A DNA stretch of 8,506 bases from Clostridiales bacterium UBA4696 (GCA_002404795.1 DHKK01000079.1:1-8506), one strand, 5' to 3'; counted from the stretch's first letter, positions 1-6,020 are shown. Notes: generated from the sequence alone by a model not told the origin. A program made the numbers and translations.

Positions 1-512
1 TTGTCGCAGTACTGCACGTTCGTACCGGCCACGACCACATTGCGCACCAGCTTGTCCTGCGTCGTACCGGCCGACGCGCCCAGCTCCTCCGCCGCGCCCA
101 GAATGACGTCGTCGATCGCGTGCAGCTCCAGCTGGTCGGACACCGACACATACGTGCCGTACTGCGTGACGGCCTGCGTCACCGCGCTCTGGCCGAACTT
201 CTGCCCCGTCGGGATCACGCCCTCGGTCAGCGCGCCCGCATCCTCAAGCGTATTCCACTTGCGCCATTCCACGGTCTTGCCGCGTCCCGCCGGCAGCACC
301 TGCTTGCGGGCAAACTGCGTGTGGATGAGCTCCGGCCGCGCGTTTTCCAGCAGCTCGGTGTCGTAAAATGTCTTCATCGAAGCCGTCATACCGCCGCCCT
401 CCGGGAAGGCGGTCGTCTCGCCCGTATAGGCATTCACATAATTGCCGCCCGCATTCACCAGCGTACCGGCGTCGGCAAACAGCTGCAGATCCATCTCCTG
501 ATGCATATCCAT
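1..512 (-). CDS. N4-gp56-type major capsid protein (3' end outside window)
   Basis: This gene encodes the N-terminal 170 residues of a phage major capsid protein; the rest lies left of the window. The translated start carries a Leu-Gln-Leu-Phe-Ala segment (residues 9-13), a common N-terminal motif of phage capsid proteins. It continues with MKTFYDTELLENARPEL (46-62), the VEWRKWNT block (81-88), LTEGVIPTG (95-103), a Q-Y-G-x-Y-V-x-V-S-D-x-L-E-L stretch (117-130) and DVILGAAEELG (135-145). These match the N4-gp56 family of HK97-like capsid proteins as I know it. Two starts are plausible: ATG at 512 (AGGAGG nine bases upstream) and ATG at 506 (AAGGAG seven bases upstream). The gene begins 14 nt after the scaffold-like gene and is the last gene of the packaging operon visible here. 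It would form the head shell. The family call is from sequence pattern, not a search. Confidence 0.85.
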   Translation of the reverse strand, partial: MDMHQEMDLQLFADAGTLVNAGGNYVNAYTGETTAFPEGGGMTASMKTFYDTELLENARPELIHTQFARKQVLPAGRGKTVEWRKWNTLEDAGALTEGVIPTGQKFGQSAVTQAVTQYGTYVSVSDQLELHAIDDVILGAAEELGASAGTTQDKLVRNVVVAGTNVQYCD

Positions 513-526
513 TCTCCTTTTCCTCC

Positions 527-1045
527 TCACAGACGGATCGTCTCGCCCCGTCTGGCTCTTGTTTTGAGTTCCTCTCTCGTCTGCCGCGACCAGTGCTCCG
601 GACTCTCGGCAAACGCGCCGCCGGTCCCCGGCGCCATGCCGCTCTCGCGCGGGCGCAGATACCCCGCCTGCATGGCGGCCGTCAGCTCCTCGCGTGCCCG
701 TCTGGCCCCGTAGGCCACCGCCTCCGCCGTCAGCTCGCGCAGATGCGTCAGCTCATAGGCGCTCTTCGCGTCCACGCCGTGCGTGACCAGCCGCAAAAAC
801 CGCGGATCCTCCAGCGCCCGGCTCAGCTCCGCCTGCGGATAGACCGCCTGCACCGCGGCAAACTGCGCCTTCAGCCGCGCATAGCCCTGCCGCATCGCCG
901 CCTCGCGCTGCGCCTGCGTCTGCGGCTGCTTGCCCTCCGGCGAAAGCGCCGCCAGCCGCTCCTGCTGCTCCGGCGTGGGTGCCGCCGCGCCGGTCTCCGG
1001 CTGCTCCGGTTCCGCGAACGCCTGCAGCCATTCCAGTTTCTCCAT
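527..1045 (-). CDS. Phage scaffold-like protein
   Basis: A 172-residue protein encoded directly before the major capsid gene, the usual place for the scaffold. It is rich in Ala, Glu, Gln and Arg. It has a Pro/Glu-rich low-complexity start (residues 11-45), a long helical middle (about 46-127) and a basic C-terminal helix, SRQTREELKTRARRGETIRL (153-172). That Arg-Glu-Glu-Leu, Arg-Arg-Gly-Glu-x-Ile ending is typical of scaffold C-termini that bind the coat protein during procapsid assembly. The frame is open upstream to 1153, but I chose ATG at 1045 because a strong AAGGAGG sits just upstream and the extra N-terminal residues are Arg-rich and non-descript. Its first 293 nt lie under the open frame of the preceding Prp gene. 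The role is inferred from position and C-terminal pattern; there is no diagnostic catalytic motif. Confidence 0.7.
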   Translation of the reverse strand: MEKLEWLQAFAEPEQPETGAAAPTPEQQERLAALSPEGKQPQTQAQREAAMRQGYARLKAQFAAVQAVYPQAELSRALEDPRFLRLVTHGVDAKSAYELTHLRELTAEAVAYGARRAREELTAAMQAGYLRPRESGMAPGTGGAFAESPEHWSRQTREELKTRARRGETIRL

Positions 1046-1415
1046 CCTTCTCCTCCTTCTGCCCGTTCTCCGGGCCGTCTTCGGGTCTTGGCCTGCTATT
1101 TTCAGGACTGTCCTCGTCCATGACCCGCACATATTCCGGATACCGCGCCGCAAGCAGCCGGTACCCCGCGCCGATGGCGGCGAACGCCGCCTCCACCCGC
1201 ACCCGCTCGCCTTCTTGCGGGCGCACCGCGATCCGGAAGCTGCCGCACGCCGATTCGATCTCCGGCGCCCGCTGCAGTCCCGCCTCCTCCATCGCCGCCG
1301 CCAGCGTAAACGCCAGCATCGACGCCGCCGCGCAGACGATATCGCTGCCGTACCGCGAAAAACCTGCGTGCCCGCGCACCGTCAGCGCCGTTTTGGAAAG
1401 CGTTACCTGGATCAT
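753..1415 (-). CDS. Prp-type cysteine protease in the capsid operon
   Basis: Residues 1 to about 98 are a complete Prp domain (ribosomal-processing cysteine protease, YsxB-like). It has GHAGFSRYGSDIVCAAAS at 15-32, giving His16 and Cys28 at the 12-residue spacing of the catalytic pair of the family, and ends with the usual YPEYVRV block (92-98). Host Prp removes the N-terminal extension of ribosomal protein L27, and staphylococcal Prp is known to process phage capsid and scaffold proteins. Sitting between portal and scaffold, this copy is most simply a head-maturation protease. Its ATG overlaps the portal stop by 4 nt (ATGA). After the domain comes a charged linker (99-127). The frame then stays open, in a different frame from the scaffold gene, until 753, giving 220 residues instead of the usual roughly 105. 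That tail (Gly/Ala/Arg) reads like an out-of-frame shadow, so the true 3' end is uncertain. Confidence 0.75.
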   Translation of the reverse strand: MIQVTLSKTALTVRGHAGFSRYGSDIVCAAASMLAFTLAAAMEEAGLQRAPEIESACGSFRIAVRPQEGERVRVEAAFAAIGAGYRLLAARYPEYVRVMDEDSPENSRPRPEDGPENGQKEEKDGETGMAAGVRGTGAAGDRRGGTHAGAAGAAGGAFAGGQAAADAGAARGGDAAGLCAAEGAVCRGAGGLSAGGAEPGAGGSAVFAAGHARRGREERL

Positions 1416-3271
1416 TCCGGCTGCGCCGCCTCTGCGGCGCGTTTTCTTGCCTGCCGGACCTGCGCCGGAGCCTCCTGGTCCTCCAGCCGCACGTCCGCGC
1501 GCGTGCCCTGCGCAGCATCCTGCGTCAGCGAGGCGAACAGCTCCGGCTCATACCGCTGCGCGAGCGTCAGCGCCATGCGCTGCCAGAGCGCGCCCTGCGT
1601 CCCGCCCCGGATCTTCTGCAGCACCTGCTCCTTGCCGTCAAAATCCATCATATCGAGGCACGCGAGCGCCTGCTGTTCCATCCCCGGCCGGAAGAAGCCC
1701 AGCTGGAAAAACTGCAGCGCCAGCTCGTTCTGCGCCAGCTTCGTGTATTCCGTGTGCTTCTGCGTCGTCACCGTCACGTCGAAGACCGGCGTGCGCAGCA
1801 GTCCATCCGCGCCGAGGCTCCGCGCCTTGAGATGCGCGTTGCAGTAGGACACATATTCCTCCGCCCCGCCCGCACCCAGAATGCGGAACTTCCGCGGCAG
1901 ATCGTAAAACTGCCGGATGCGCTCAATGACCATCCGGATCATCCGCGCGTAGGCCCGGTAGGCCGACCGCGTCGACGCGCGCGAGCTGCGGCCCGACGCC
2001 TCCTGCAGCGCTGCGATGGCCGAGGCCGCCGTCACGCCCGACGAGACCTGCCCGTTCGTCACGTCCGTGTTGCCGGTCGTCCACTTGAGCTCCTCGATCT
2101 TGCTGTTCAGCACCTGCACGCACACCGCCGGCAGCGTCCGCACCTGCACCTGCTGCAGCGAGTCCTGCCCCAGATTCCCGTCCACATGCACGAACGGCTT
2201 CGTCCAGTCCGCATACTCCTGCTCGTTGACCGACCCGTCCGCGCGCCGGAACCACCGGGGCGTGGCCGACATGATCGTGTTTTTCACGATGGCCTGGTCC
2301 ATCCGGTCGATCTGCTCCTGCGCGCCCTTGCCGATGTCGATGTACCCGTACCCGCAGATCGAGCCCTCAATGGGAAACAGCCGGTCAAAGATGAACGGAT
2401 ATTCCCCGTCGTCATACAGTCCCCGCTCGCACGCAGGCCCGCGTACCGGCACCTGCACCAGCCTCCGTTCGCCCCGCTCGTCCACCTCCTCCCGCGTGAC
2501 CGACGGCACGAACGTGTCGTTCTCCGTCGCATACAGCACCGTCTGCCCCACATACTTGCAGTAGTGCAGCACCGTCCTGCCGTCCACGCGCTTTTTGTAA
2601 TACCAGTCCACCACCAGCGTCTTTTCCGACAGATCCACCATGTCGTCCGTCCGGTACCTTGCCAGCAGCCCGCTGCTGCCGCCGAGCTTCCCCGCCAGCT
2701 GCGGATACGCCGCCAGCAGCGTCTCGTTGTCCTCCAGCTCCAGATAAAACACGTTCTGCGACTTCTGGATATCCGTCACGCCCGGCTCCCAGACCAGATT
2801 CAGCACATTCACCGGCCGGATCGAGACATCGCCCAGCCCGCCCAGCTTCTCCTGGTCCCAGTACACGCCCCATACGCCCGTGCCCTGCTTCATCTTCTGC
2901 CAGCACGTGTCGGAGTAGACCTCCTCAAAGTCGTTCTGCTCCAGAATGCACGGCAGGATGGACGAGAGCATCTGCGCCTCCATCCGGTCGTCCGGCTCCC
3001 GCGGCCGGATATTCGGCCCCGGATAGGCCGCGATCGCGTCCGCGTGCTTGCCCATGATCACGTTGAACAGCCACCCGGACGCCGGCCGGTCGTCGTTCGG
3101 ATTGCCCTTGTCTGCAAACTGCCGCCACTGCCGCAGCTTCCACCAGTCCTCGTCGGCGATGATGCGCCGCTCGAGATTCTGCCTGCCCTGCTTGTAGCGG
3201 CGCAGGATCTCCGCCGCCCGCCGCAGCTCCTTCTCCCCGATCACGGGGACGCCTGTTGTCCGTACCTCCAT
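1412..3271 (-). CDS. Phage portal protein
   Basis: A 619-residue portal protein, forming the ring at the capsid vertex through which DNA enters and leaves. The N-terminal part shows a Tyr-Lys-Gln-Gly-Arg-x-Asn-Leu-Glu segment (about 26-34) followed by DEDWWKLRQW (40-49), then a SGWLFN-x5-KHADAIAAYPGPN stretch (65-87) and MLSSILPCILEQNDFE (100-115). After these come KMKQGTGVWGVYWD (125-138) and NVLNLVWEPGVTDI (154-167). I recognise this pattern from large portal proteins of gut Clostridia prophages. The C-terminal third is helical with a basic Ala-rich end. ATG at 3271 has AAGGAGG six bases upstream and lies 10 nt after the terminase stop. Its stop overlaps the Prp start. The length is normal for this portal type, and no frame damage is visible, so the gene looks functional. 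Confidence 0.88.
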   Translation of the reverse strand: MEVRTTGVPVIGEKELRRAAEILRRYKQGRQNLERRIIADEDWWKLRQWRQFADKGNPNDDRPASGWLFNVIMGKHADAIAAYPGPNIRPREPDDRMEAQMLSSILPCILEQNDFEEVYSDTCWQKMKQGTGVWGVYWDQEKLGGLGDVSIRPVNVLNLVWEPGVTDIQKSQNVFYLELEDNETLLAAYPQLAGKLGGSSGLLARYRTDDMVDLSEKTLVVDWYYKKRVDGRTVLHYCKYVGQTVLYATENDTFVPSVTREEVDERGERRLVQVPVRGPACERGLYDDGEYPFIFDRLFPIEGSICGYGYIDIGKGAQEQIDRMDQAIVKNTIMSATPRWFRRADGSVNEQEYADWTKPFVHVDGNLGQDSLQQVQVRTLPAVCVQVLNSKIEELKWTTGNTDVTNGQVSSGVTAASAIAALQEASGRSSRASTRSAYRAYARMIRMVIERIRQFYDLPRKFRILGAGGAEEYVSYCNAHLKARSLGADGLLRTPVFDVTVTTQKHTEYTKLAQNELALQFFQLGFFRPGMEQQALACLDMMDFDGKEQVLQKIRGGTQGALWQRMALTLAQRYEPELFASLTQDAAQGTRADVRLEDQEAPAQVRQARKRAAEAAQPE

Positions 3272-3281
3272 TGCTTCCTCC

Positions 3282-4634
3282 TTATCTCAGTTGGTCGAGC
3301 GGATCCGACCAGATCGCCGCCGTCTGCCCGCCCCGGATCGGCCGCACCGGCCGCGACATGCAGAAATACCGCCACTCGTCGCACACATGGTCCTCCAGCG
3401 CCGTGTCCAGATCCTCCGGCCGCGTCTGCGAATACAGCATCAGCGGCACCGTCCGGATAAACGCCCTGCAGTTCCGGAACACATACATCCGCGGATACCC
3501 GTTCTCATCGAACTGCAGCCGGTAATGGCACTGCATCCACCCCGCGATCCGCTCATTGTCGCCGGGCGAAAAATACACGCCGTACCGCGCCGCCGTCTGC
3601 GCCACGCTCTCCCCGCGCGACGCGTCCCAGATCGCCGGATCCGCCACGCCCGTGATCTCCCGTCCCTTCAGCCATGGATGCTCCGTCTCAATCCGCCGGA
3701 TCTCGGCGAACTGCCGGTCCGGCGTCCACTTGACGCCCTCGTTCGGCGTCCGCGTGCAGCCGTAGAGCTCCAGGATCCGGTAGAGGACCCCATCATAGTC
3801 GACCGCCCACCACGCGCAGGAAAACGGCTTTCCATACCCGAAGTCATAGCTCCGGCAGACCGTCCACCCCCTGTCCGGTGCGAACGGCTCGATGACATGC
3901 GTCCACTGCCGGTCCCGATAGTGCTCCGGCACATCCCGGAAGTCCTCAAAAAACTGCCCCTCATACACATCCCACGACCCGTGCAGCCACGCCTCGCGCA
4001 GCTTCGGCGGCAGCGTCTCGAGCTGCTGCAGATAGTCCGGCTGCCGCTCAAGCAAGACCCGGTTGTCCGTCACCAGCGCCTGCACGAAGCTGTAGTTCTC
4101 CGCCTTCTCCCCCGGCTCGAACCGCCGGTCGATGAACAGCCGTTTAAAATACCCGTGCCCCGGCCCGCCGGGGTTCAGCGTGTAATACGTCCGCTTCGGA
4201 AATCCGTTCGTCCCGCGCACGCAGGCGTTGATCGCGTCGATCCATGCCTTCTGCAGCTGCCCCGCCTCGTCGAGGAACACCACGTCGTACTCCGCTCCCT
4301 GATACTGTCCCAGATCCCCGTCGCACGCGCAGTAGCCGAAGGTCAAAACCGACCCGTTCGGAAACTCGAACCGCTTGTCCGCCGCCTTGTACTTCGCCAC
4401 GCCCGCCAGCTCCTGCCGGAGCGGATCGATGTGGTTGTTCTGCAGCTCCCGCAGCGTCCGCCGCACGATCAGCAGCTTGATCCCCGCGTACCGCAGCGCC
4501 AGCAGCTTCGCCTTCGTCCGCACAGCCCAGCTCTTTCCGCCGCCTCTGGCCCCGCCGTAGGCGATGTGCCGGTGCCGGTCCAGCAGAAACCGCCGCTGCT
4601 TCTCGTTCGGCGCATCCATCCGCAGCTCCGTCAT
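3282..4634 (-). CDS. terL: Terminase large subunit
   Basis: A 450-residue DNA-packaging motor. The N-terminal ATPase has Walker A YGGARGGGKS (26-35, Lys34), Walker B VVFLDEA (118-124, Asp122/Glu123) and a TLNPGGPG segment (152-159) at the coupling-motif position. The C-terminal RNase H-like nuclease has acidic candidates at Asp264 (SYDFG), Asp332 (GVADPA) and Asp415/Asp419 (EDHVCDEWRY). All are intact, so both the translocation and the cutting activities look preserved. It pumps DNA through the portal, whose gene follows. The ATG overlaps the stop of the upstream small gene by 4 nt (ATGA), indicating translational coupling. The length is typical of a terL that works with a separate small subunit. 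Confidence 0.93.
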   Translation of the reverse strand: MTELRMDAPNEKQRRFLLDRHRHIAYGGARGGGKSWAVRTKAKLLALRYAGIKLLIVRRTLRELQNNHIDPLRQELAGVAKYKAADKRFEFPNGSVLTFGYCACDGDLGQYQGAEYDVVFLDEAGQLQKAWIDAINACVRGTNGFPKRTYYTLNPGGPGHGYFKRLFIDRRFEPGEKAENYSFVQALVTDNRVLLERQPDYLQQLETLPPKLREAWLHGSWDVYEGQFFEDFRDVPEHYRDRQWTHVIEPFAPDRGWTVCRSYDFGYGKPFSCAWWAVDYDGVLYRILELYGCTRTPNEGVKWTPDRQFAEIRRIETEHPWLKGREITGVADPAIWDASRGESVAQTAARYGVYFSPGDNERIAGWMQCHYRLQFDENGYPRMYVFRNCRAFIRTVPLMLYSQTRPEDLDTALEDHVCDEWRYFCMSRPVRPIRGGQTAAIWSDPLDQLR

Positions 4635-4894
4635 TGGGAAAACTCCTCCGCCTGCCCCGCAAAGACGACCCGCACGCCTTGCTCCTGCCCATCTCCTTCG
4701 CCCTGCAGCTCCTGCCGGATCTCCACGGCCTGCTTCATCACCTTCGCCAGCTCGCCGAGCTCCTTGCCCGGCGTCTCGCCCTCCTTGATCTGCGCGAGCA
4801 GCCGGCGGGACATCGTCTCCAGCGCCTTTTCCAGATTCCCGGAGGCCTTCCCGATCGGGTCGGCGCGCTTTCTCGTCCCCTTTTCCTCACGCAT
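4631..4894 (-). CDS. Terminase-adjacent small protein (TerS candidate)
   Basis: An 87-residue, highly charged and helical protein encoded directly upstream of terL with a 4-nt overlap. In tailed phages this slot usually holds the small terminase subunit, which recognises the packaging site on phage DNA. The sequence has a basic start (REEKGTRKRADPIGK), a long central helix (about 18-65) and a Glu/Gln-rich end. I see no clear helix-turn-helix, so the TerS assignment rests on position. The frame is open to 4939, but ATG at 4894 is preferred: a GAGG lies seven bases upstream, and the ATG overlaps the previous gene's stop by 8 nt (ATGCGTGA). An ATG at 4900 is the alternative. Confidence 0.55.
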   Translation of the reverse strand: MREEKGTRKRADPIGKASGNLEKALETMSRRLLAQIKEGETPGKELGELAKVMKQAVEIRQELQGEGDGQEQGVRVVFAGQAEEFSQ

Positions 4895-5111
4895 CCGCAT
4901 ACCTCGCGTTGATCGCCCCATAGAGCTCGCACTTTTCACAGTGCTTCGTCCGGCAGAAGATCTCCATCTGCTGCCGCTTCGCCCGGGCCGACACGAACGT
5001 CAGCCGCAGAAAGCTCTCATCCGTGATCCCCTCGCAGAAAATGCTCTTCCCGCTGTCCTCCCGGTAAAACGGGCACCAGACCGGCAGCACGCCGCTTTCT
5101 TCCCTACGCAT
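4887..5111 (-). CDS. Small Cys-rich phage protein, probably zinc-binding
   Basis: A 74-residue protein with five cysteines: WCPFYRE (Cys13), IFCEG (Cys26), IFCRTKHCEKCELY (Cys53, Cys58, Cys61). This CPFY...C-E-G...FC...C-x2-C layout is one I associate with small conserved proteins beside terminase genes in Clostridia prophages. The spacing suggests a metal-binding fold; the exact function is unknown to me. ATG at 5111 was chosen over the longer frame (open to 5234) because a GGAGAGG lies about six bases upstream and the extra N-terminal part is Arg/Trp/Cys-rich shadow sequence. It overlaps the preceding gene by 8 nt (ATGCGTAG) and the following gene by 8 nt, so it is translationally coupled on both sides. 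Confidence 0.6.
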   Translation of the reverse strand: MRREESGVLPVWCPFYREDSGKSIFCEGITDESFLRLTFVSARAKRQQMEIFCRTKHCEKCELYGAINARYADA

Positions 5112-5298
5112 CCGTATCCTCTCCTCTCTCGTACCGGTATCCGGCCTGCGCCGCCATCCGCCGCAGCCCCAGCGCCTCCAGCAGGAATTCTTCCATGCAC
5201 TCCTCGTGCACCACCGCGCCGTCCGCCGCCGCATACCGCCCCTCCGCCCTGCGGACCGGCTCCCGGCACCAGCGGCAGCAGCCGCAGACCACCTCCAT
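5104..5298 (-). CDS. Small zinc-ribbon-like protein, first gene of packaging operon
   Basis: A 64-residue protein with Cys8-x2-Cys11 near the start and His31-x2-Cys34 later (VVCGCCRWC ... VVHEEC), the layout of a single small zinc ribbon/LIM-like finger, followed by a helical charged tail. It is the first gene after the leftward promoter at 5449-5421, with a leader of about 115 nt. I chose ATG at 5298 because GGAGG (5307-5311) stands eight bases upstream. A GTG at 5349 and two ATGs near 5313-5316 are in frame but lack good ribosome binding sites. The function is unknown; zinc-finger proteins at the head of late operons can be transcription regulators or DNA-binding helpers, but nothing here proves that. 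Confidence 0.5.
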   Translation of the reverse strand: MEVVCGCCRWCREPVRRAEGRYAAADGAVVHEECMEEFLLEALGLRRMAAQAGYRYERGEDTDA

Positions 5299-5335
5299 AC
5301 CAGCTTCCTCCATCATATTTTTATGCGATTCAAGG

Positions 5336-5364
5336 TTGACAAAAAGCACCGCAGCGGATACAAT
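5336..5364 (+). promoter_or_regulatory. Rightward (repressor) promoter
   Basis: TTGACA (5336-5341), a 17-base spacer and TACAAT (5359-5364) form a nearly perfect housekeeping-sigma promoter. The start point should lie near 5371, giving the repressor mRNA a leader of about 138 nt. Its -10 box lies inside a perfect palindrome. Confidence 0.8.
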
Positions 5365-5394
5365 AATTGTATATCTGAACTTCCCGCTGCGGCG
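5341..5394 (-). terminator. Possible intrinsic terminator/attenuator in the leftward leader
   Basis: In the leftward transcript, CCGCAGCGG (5392-5384) can pair perfectly with CCGCTGCGG (5357-5349), extendable by a G-U and a C-G pair. A run of five U (5345-5341) follows one base after the stem. The 26-nt loop is large but contains its own palindrome (5358-5372). This lies between the leftward start point and the first packaging gene, so it could act as an attenuator. The U tract overlaps the -35 box of the opposing promoter, so part of the pattern may be coincidence. Each arm is also palindromic by itself and could instead be a protein site. Confidence 0.35.
5358..5372. promoter_or_regulatory. 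Candidate repressor operator over the rightward -10 box
   Basis: ATACAATAATTGTAT is a perfect 15-bp palindrome covering the -10 box and the start region of the rightward promoter. The left half, with its flanking G (GATACAAT), recurs with one change as GATACACT on the minus strand at 5428-5421, on the -10 box of the leftward promoter. A dimeric HTH repressor binding here would shut down its own promoter; this is inference. Confidence 0.45.
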
Positions 5395-5420
5395 GCTTTC
5401 GCTCCCGCATCTGCACGCTG

Positions 5421-5449
5421 AGTGTATCTCATTTTCGTGCGATTGTCAA
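5421..5449 (-). promoter_or_regulatory. Leftward promoter of the packaging operon
   Basis: Read on the minus strand: TTGACA (5449-5444), a 17-base spacer and TACACT (5426-5421). The expected start is near 5414. It points at the rightward promoter, so the two transcripts would overlap over about 40 bp. An 11-bp palindrome (GTGCGTCGCAC, 5455-5465) lies just upstream of the -35 box. Confidence 0.65.
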
Positions 5450-5496
5450 GGGGAGTGCGTCGCACATTCGTTCGATTCCACATTCTGCACAAAAGT

Positions 5497-5502
5497 GAGG
5501 TG
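5497..5502 (+). promoter_or_regulatory. Ribosome binding site fixing the repressor TTG start
   Basis: GAGGTG lies six bases before the TTG at 5509. The upstream in-frame ATG at 5422 has no comparable site, and the residues it would add do not belong to the HTH fold. Confidence 0.6.
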
Positions 5503-5508
5503 TCTGAT

Positions 5509-5844
5509 TTGTTCATTTATGCCAGATTTGATGCCCTGATCCGCGAGACCGGCGTCACCAAAGCCTCGATCGCCCGCCGTCTCGGCCGGACCCCCACCAT
5601 CTGCCAGGACTGGAAGGCCGGCAAATCCGAGCCGAACGACGAGCAGCTTTCCATCGTCGCTTCCGCCCTCGGCACCACGCCCGCCTACCTGCGCGGCACA
5701 TCCGACGAAAAAAAGCTCCCCACCGAGCCCGTGCCCGGTGAGGAGGATCCGCTCGACGCGCAGCTCAGGGAGCTTCTTTCCCACGCTGACGATGATCTGA
5801 AGCAGGCGATGATCGCCTTTCTCGAGCGTTTTCAAAAAAAGTAA
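5509..5844 (+). CDS. Small XRE-family HTH repressor without cleavage domain
   Basis: A 111-residue phage-repressor-like protein. Residues about 3-60 form a Cro/C1-type helix-turn-helix: ARFDALIRETGVTKASIARRLG, then the recognition region with TICQDWKAGKSEPNDEQLSIVASALGTTPAYLRG. A Pro/Glu-rich linker and a short helical tail (LRELLSHADDDLKQAMIAFLERFQKK) follow, probably for self-association. There is no S24/LexA peptidase domain with a Ser-Lys dyad, so RecA-stimulated self-cleavage is not expected. I chose TTG 5509 from its GAGGTG site; a frame opening at ATG 5422 would add 29 residues. It is read away from the packaging operon from the promoter at 5336-5364 and probably represses one or both face-to-face promoters. 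Its 3' end overlaps a convergent small gene by 80 nt. The start choice is fairly sure, the operator inferred. Confidence 0.8.
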   Translation: MFIYARFDALIRETGVTKASIARRLGRTPTICQDWKAGKSEPNDEQLSIVASALGTTPAYLRGTSDEKKLPTEPVPGEEDPLDAQLRELLSHADDDLKQAMIAFLERFQKK

Positions 5845-5956
5845 GAAATTGCTGCTTTTCTTCCCGGCTCAGCGCCTGAAACAGGCGTAAGATGGTCTCG
5901 TCCATCTCCCGCGTCCGTCGGCGCGATCCGGGCTTCCCCTTCGTATTTTCCGGCAT
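5765..5956 (-). CDS. Small gene converging on the repressor, behind a LexA-box promoter
   Basis: A 63-residue open frame: a basic start (KGKPGSRRRTREMD), a predicted amphipathic helix region ETILRLFQALSREEKQQFLTFFENARER (about 20-47) and a polar C-terminal tail whose codons lie opposite the repressor's last 80 nt. The ATG at 5956 has GGGAG about ten bases upstream. The middle segment loosely resembles the repressor's own C-terminal helices (a Leu-Ser ... acidic ... Lys-Gln ... Phe pattern). I do not recognise a family. It could be a small antirepressor acting by mixed oligomers, or the transcript itself could be antisense to the repressor mRNA. It could also be an accidental frame; the separate promoter (6049-6021) and ribosome binding site argue for a real gene. 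Confidence 0.45.
   Translation of the reverse strand: MPENTKGKPGSRRRTREMDETILRLFQALSREEKQQFLTFFENARERRSSPASDHRQRGKEAP
5873..5887. repeat. Short inverted repeat after the repressor
   Basis: CGCCTG-AAA-CAGGCG lies about 30 nt past the repressor stop, inside the convergent gene. No U tract follows on either strand, so it is only a weak candidate for 3'-end stabilisation or termination. Confidence 0.25.
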
Positions 5957-6020
5957 CCTACATCCACTCCCATCCTTCCGTTCCGTTCAACCAGGTTCTT
6001 GCGTTCGAGGCAGTATGTGT

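Noticed and set aside
1754..5339. Very long plus-strand frames rich in Arg, Pro, His and Leu opposite portal and terminase
   Set aside because: High-GC shadow frames with biased composition, opposite clearly identified portal and terminase genes.
5313..5516. 67-residue minus-strand frame across the promoter region
   Set aside because: It would span both promoters and the operator; no ribosome binding site or recognisable pattern.
5446..5835. 129-residue minus-strand frame opposite the repressor
   Set aside because: Shadow of the HTH repressor gene; Gly/Val-rich antisense composition.
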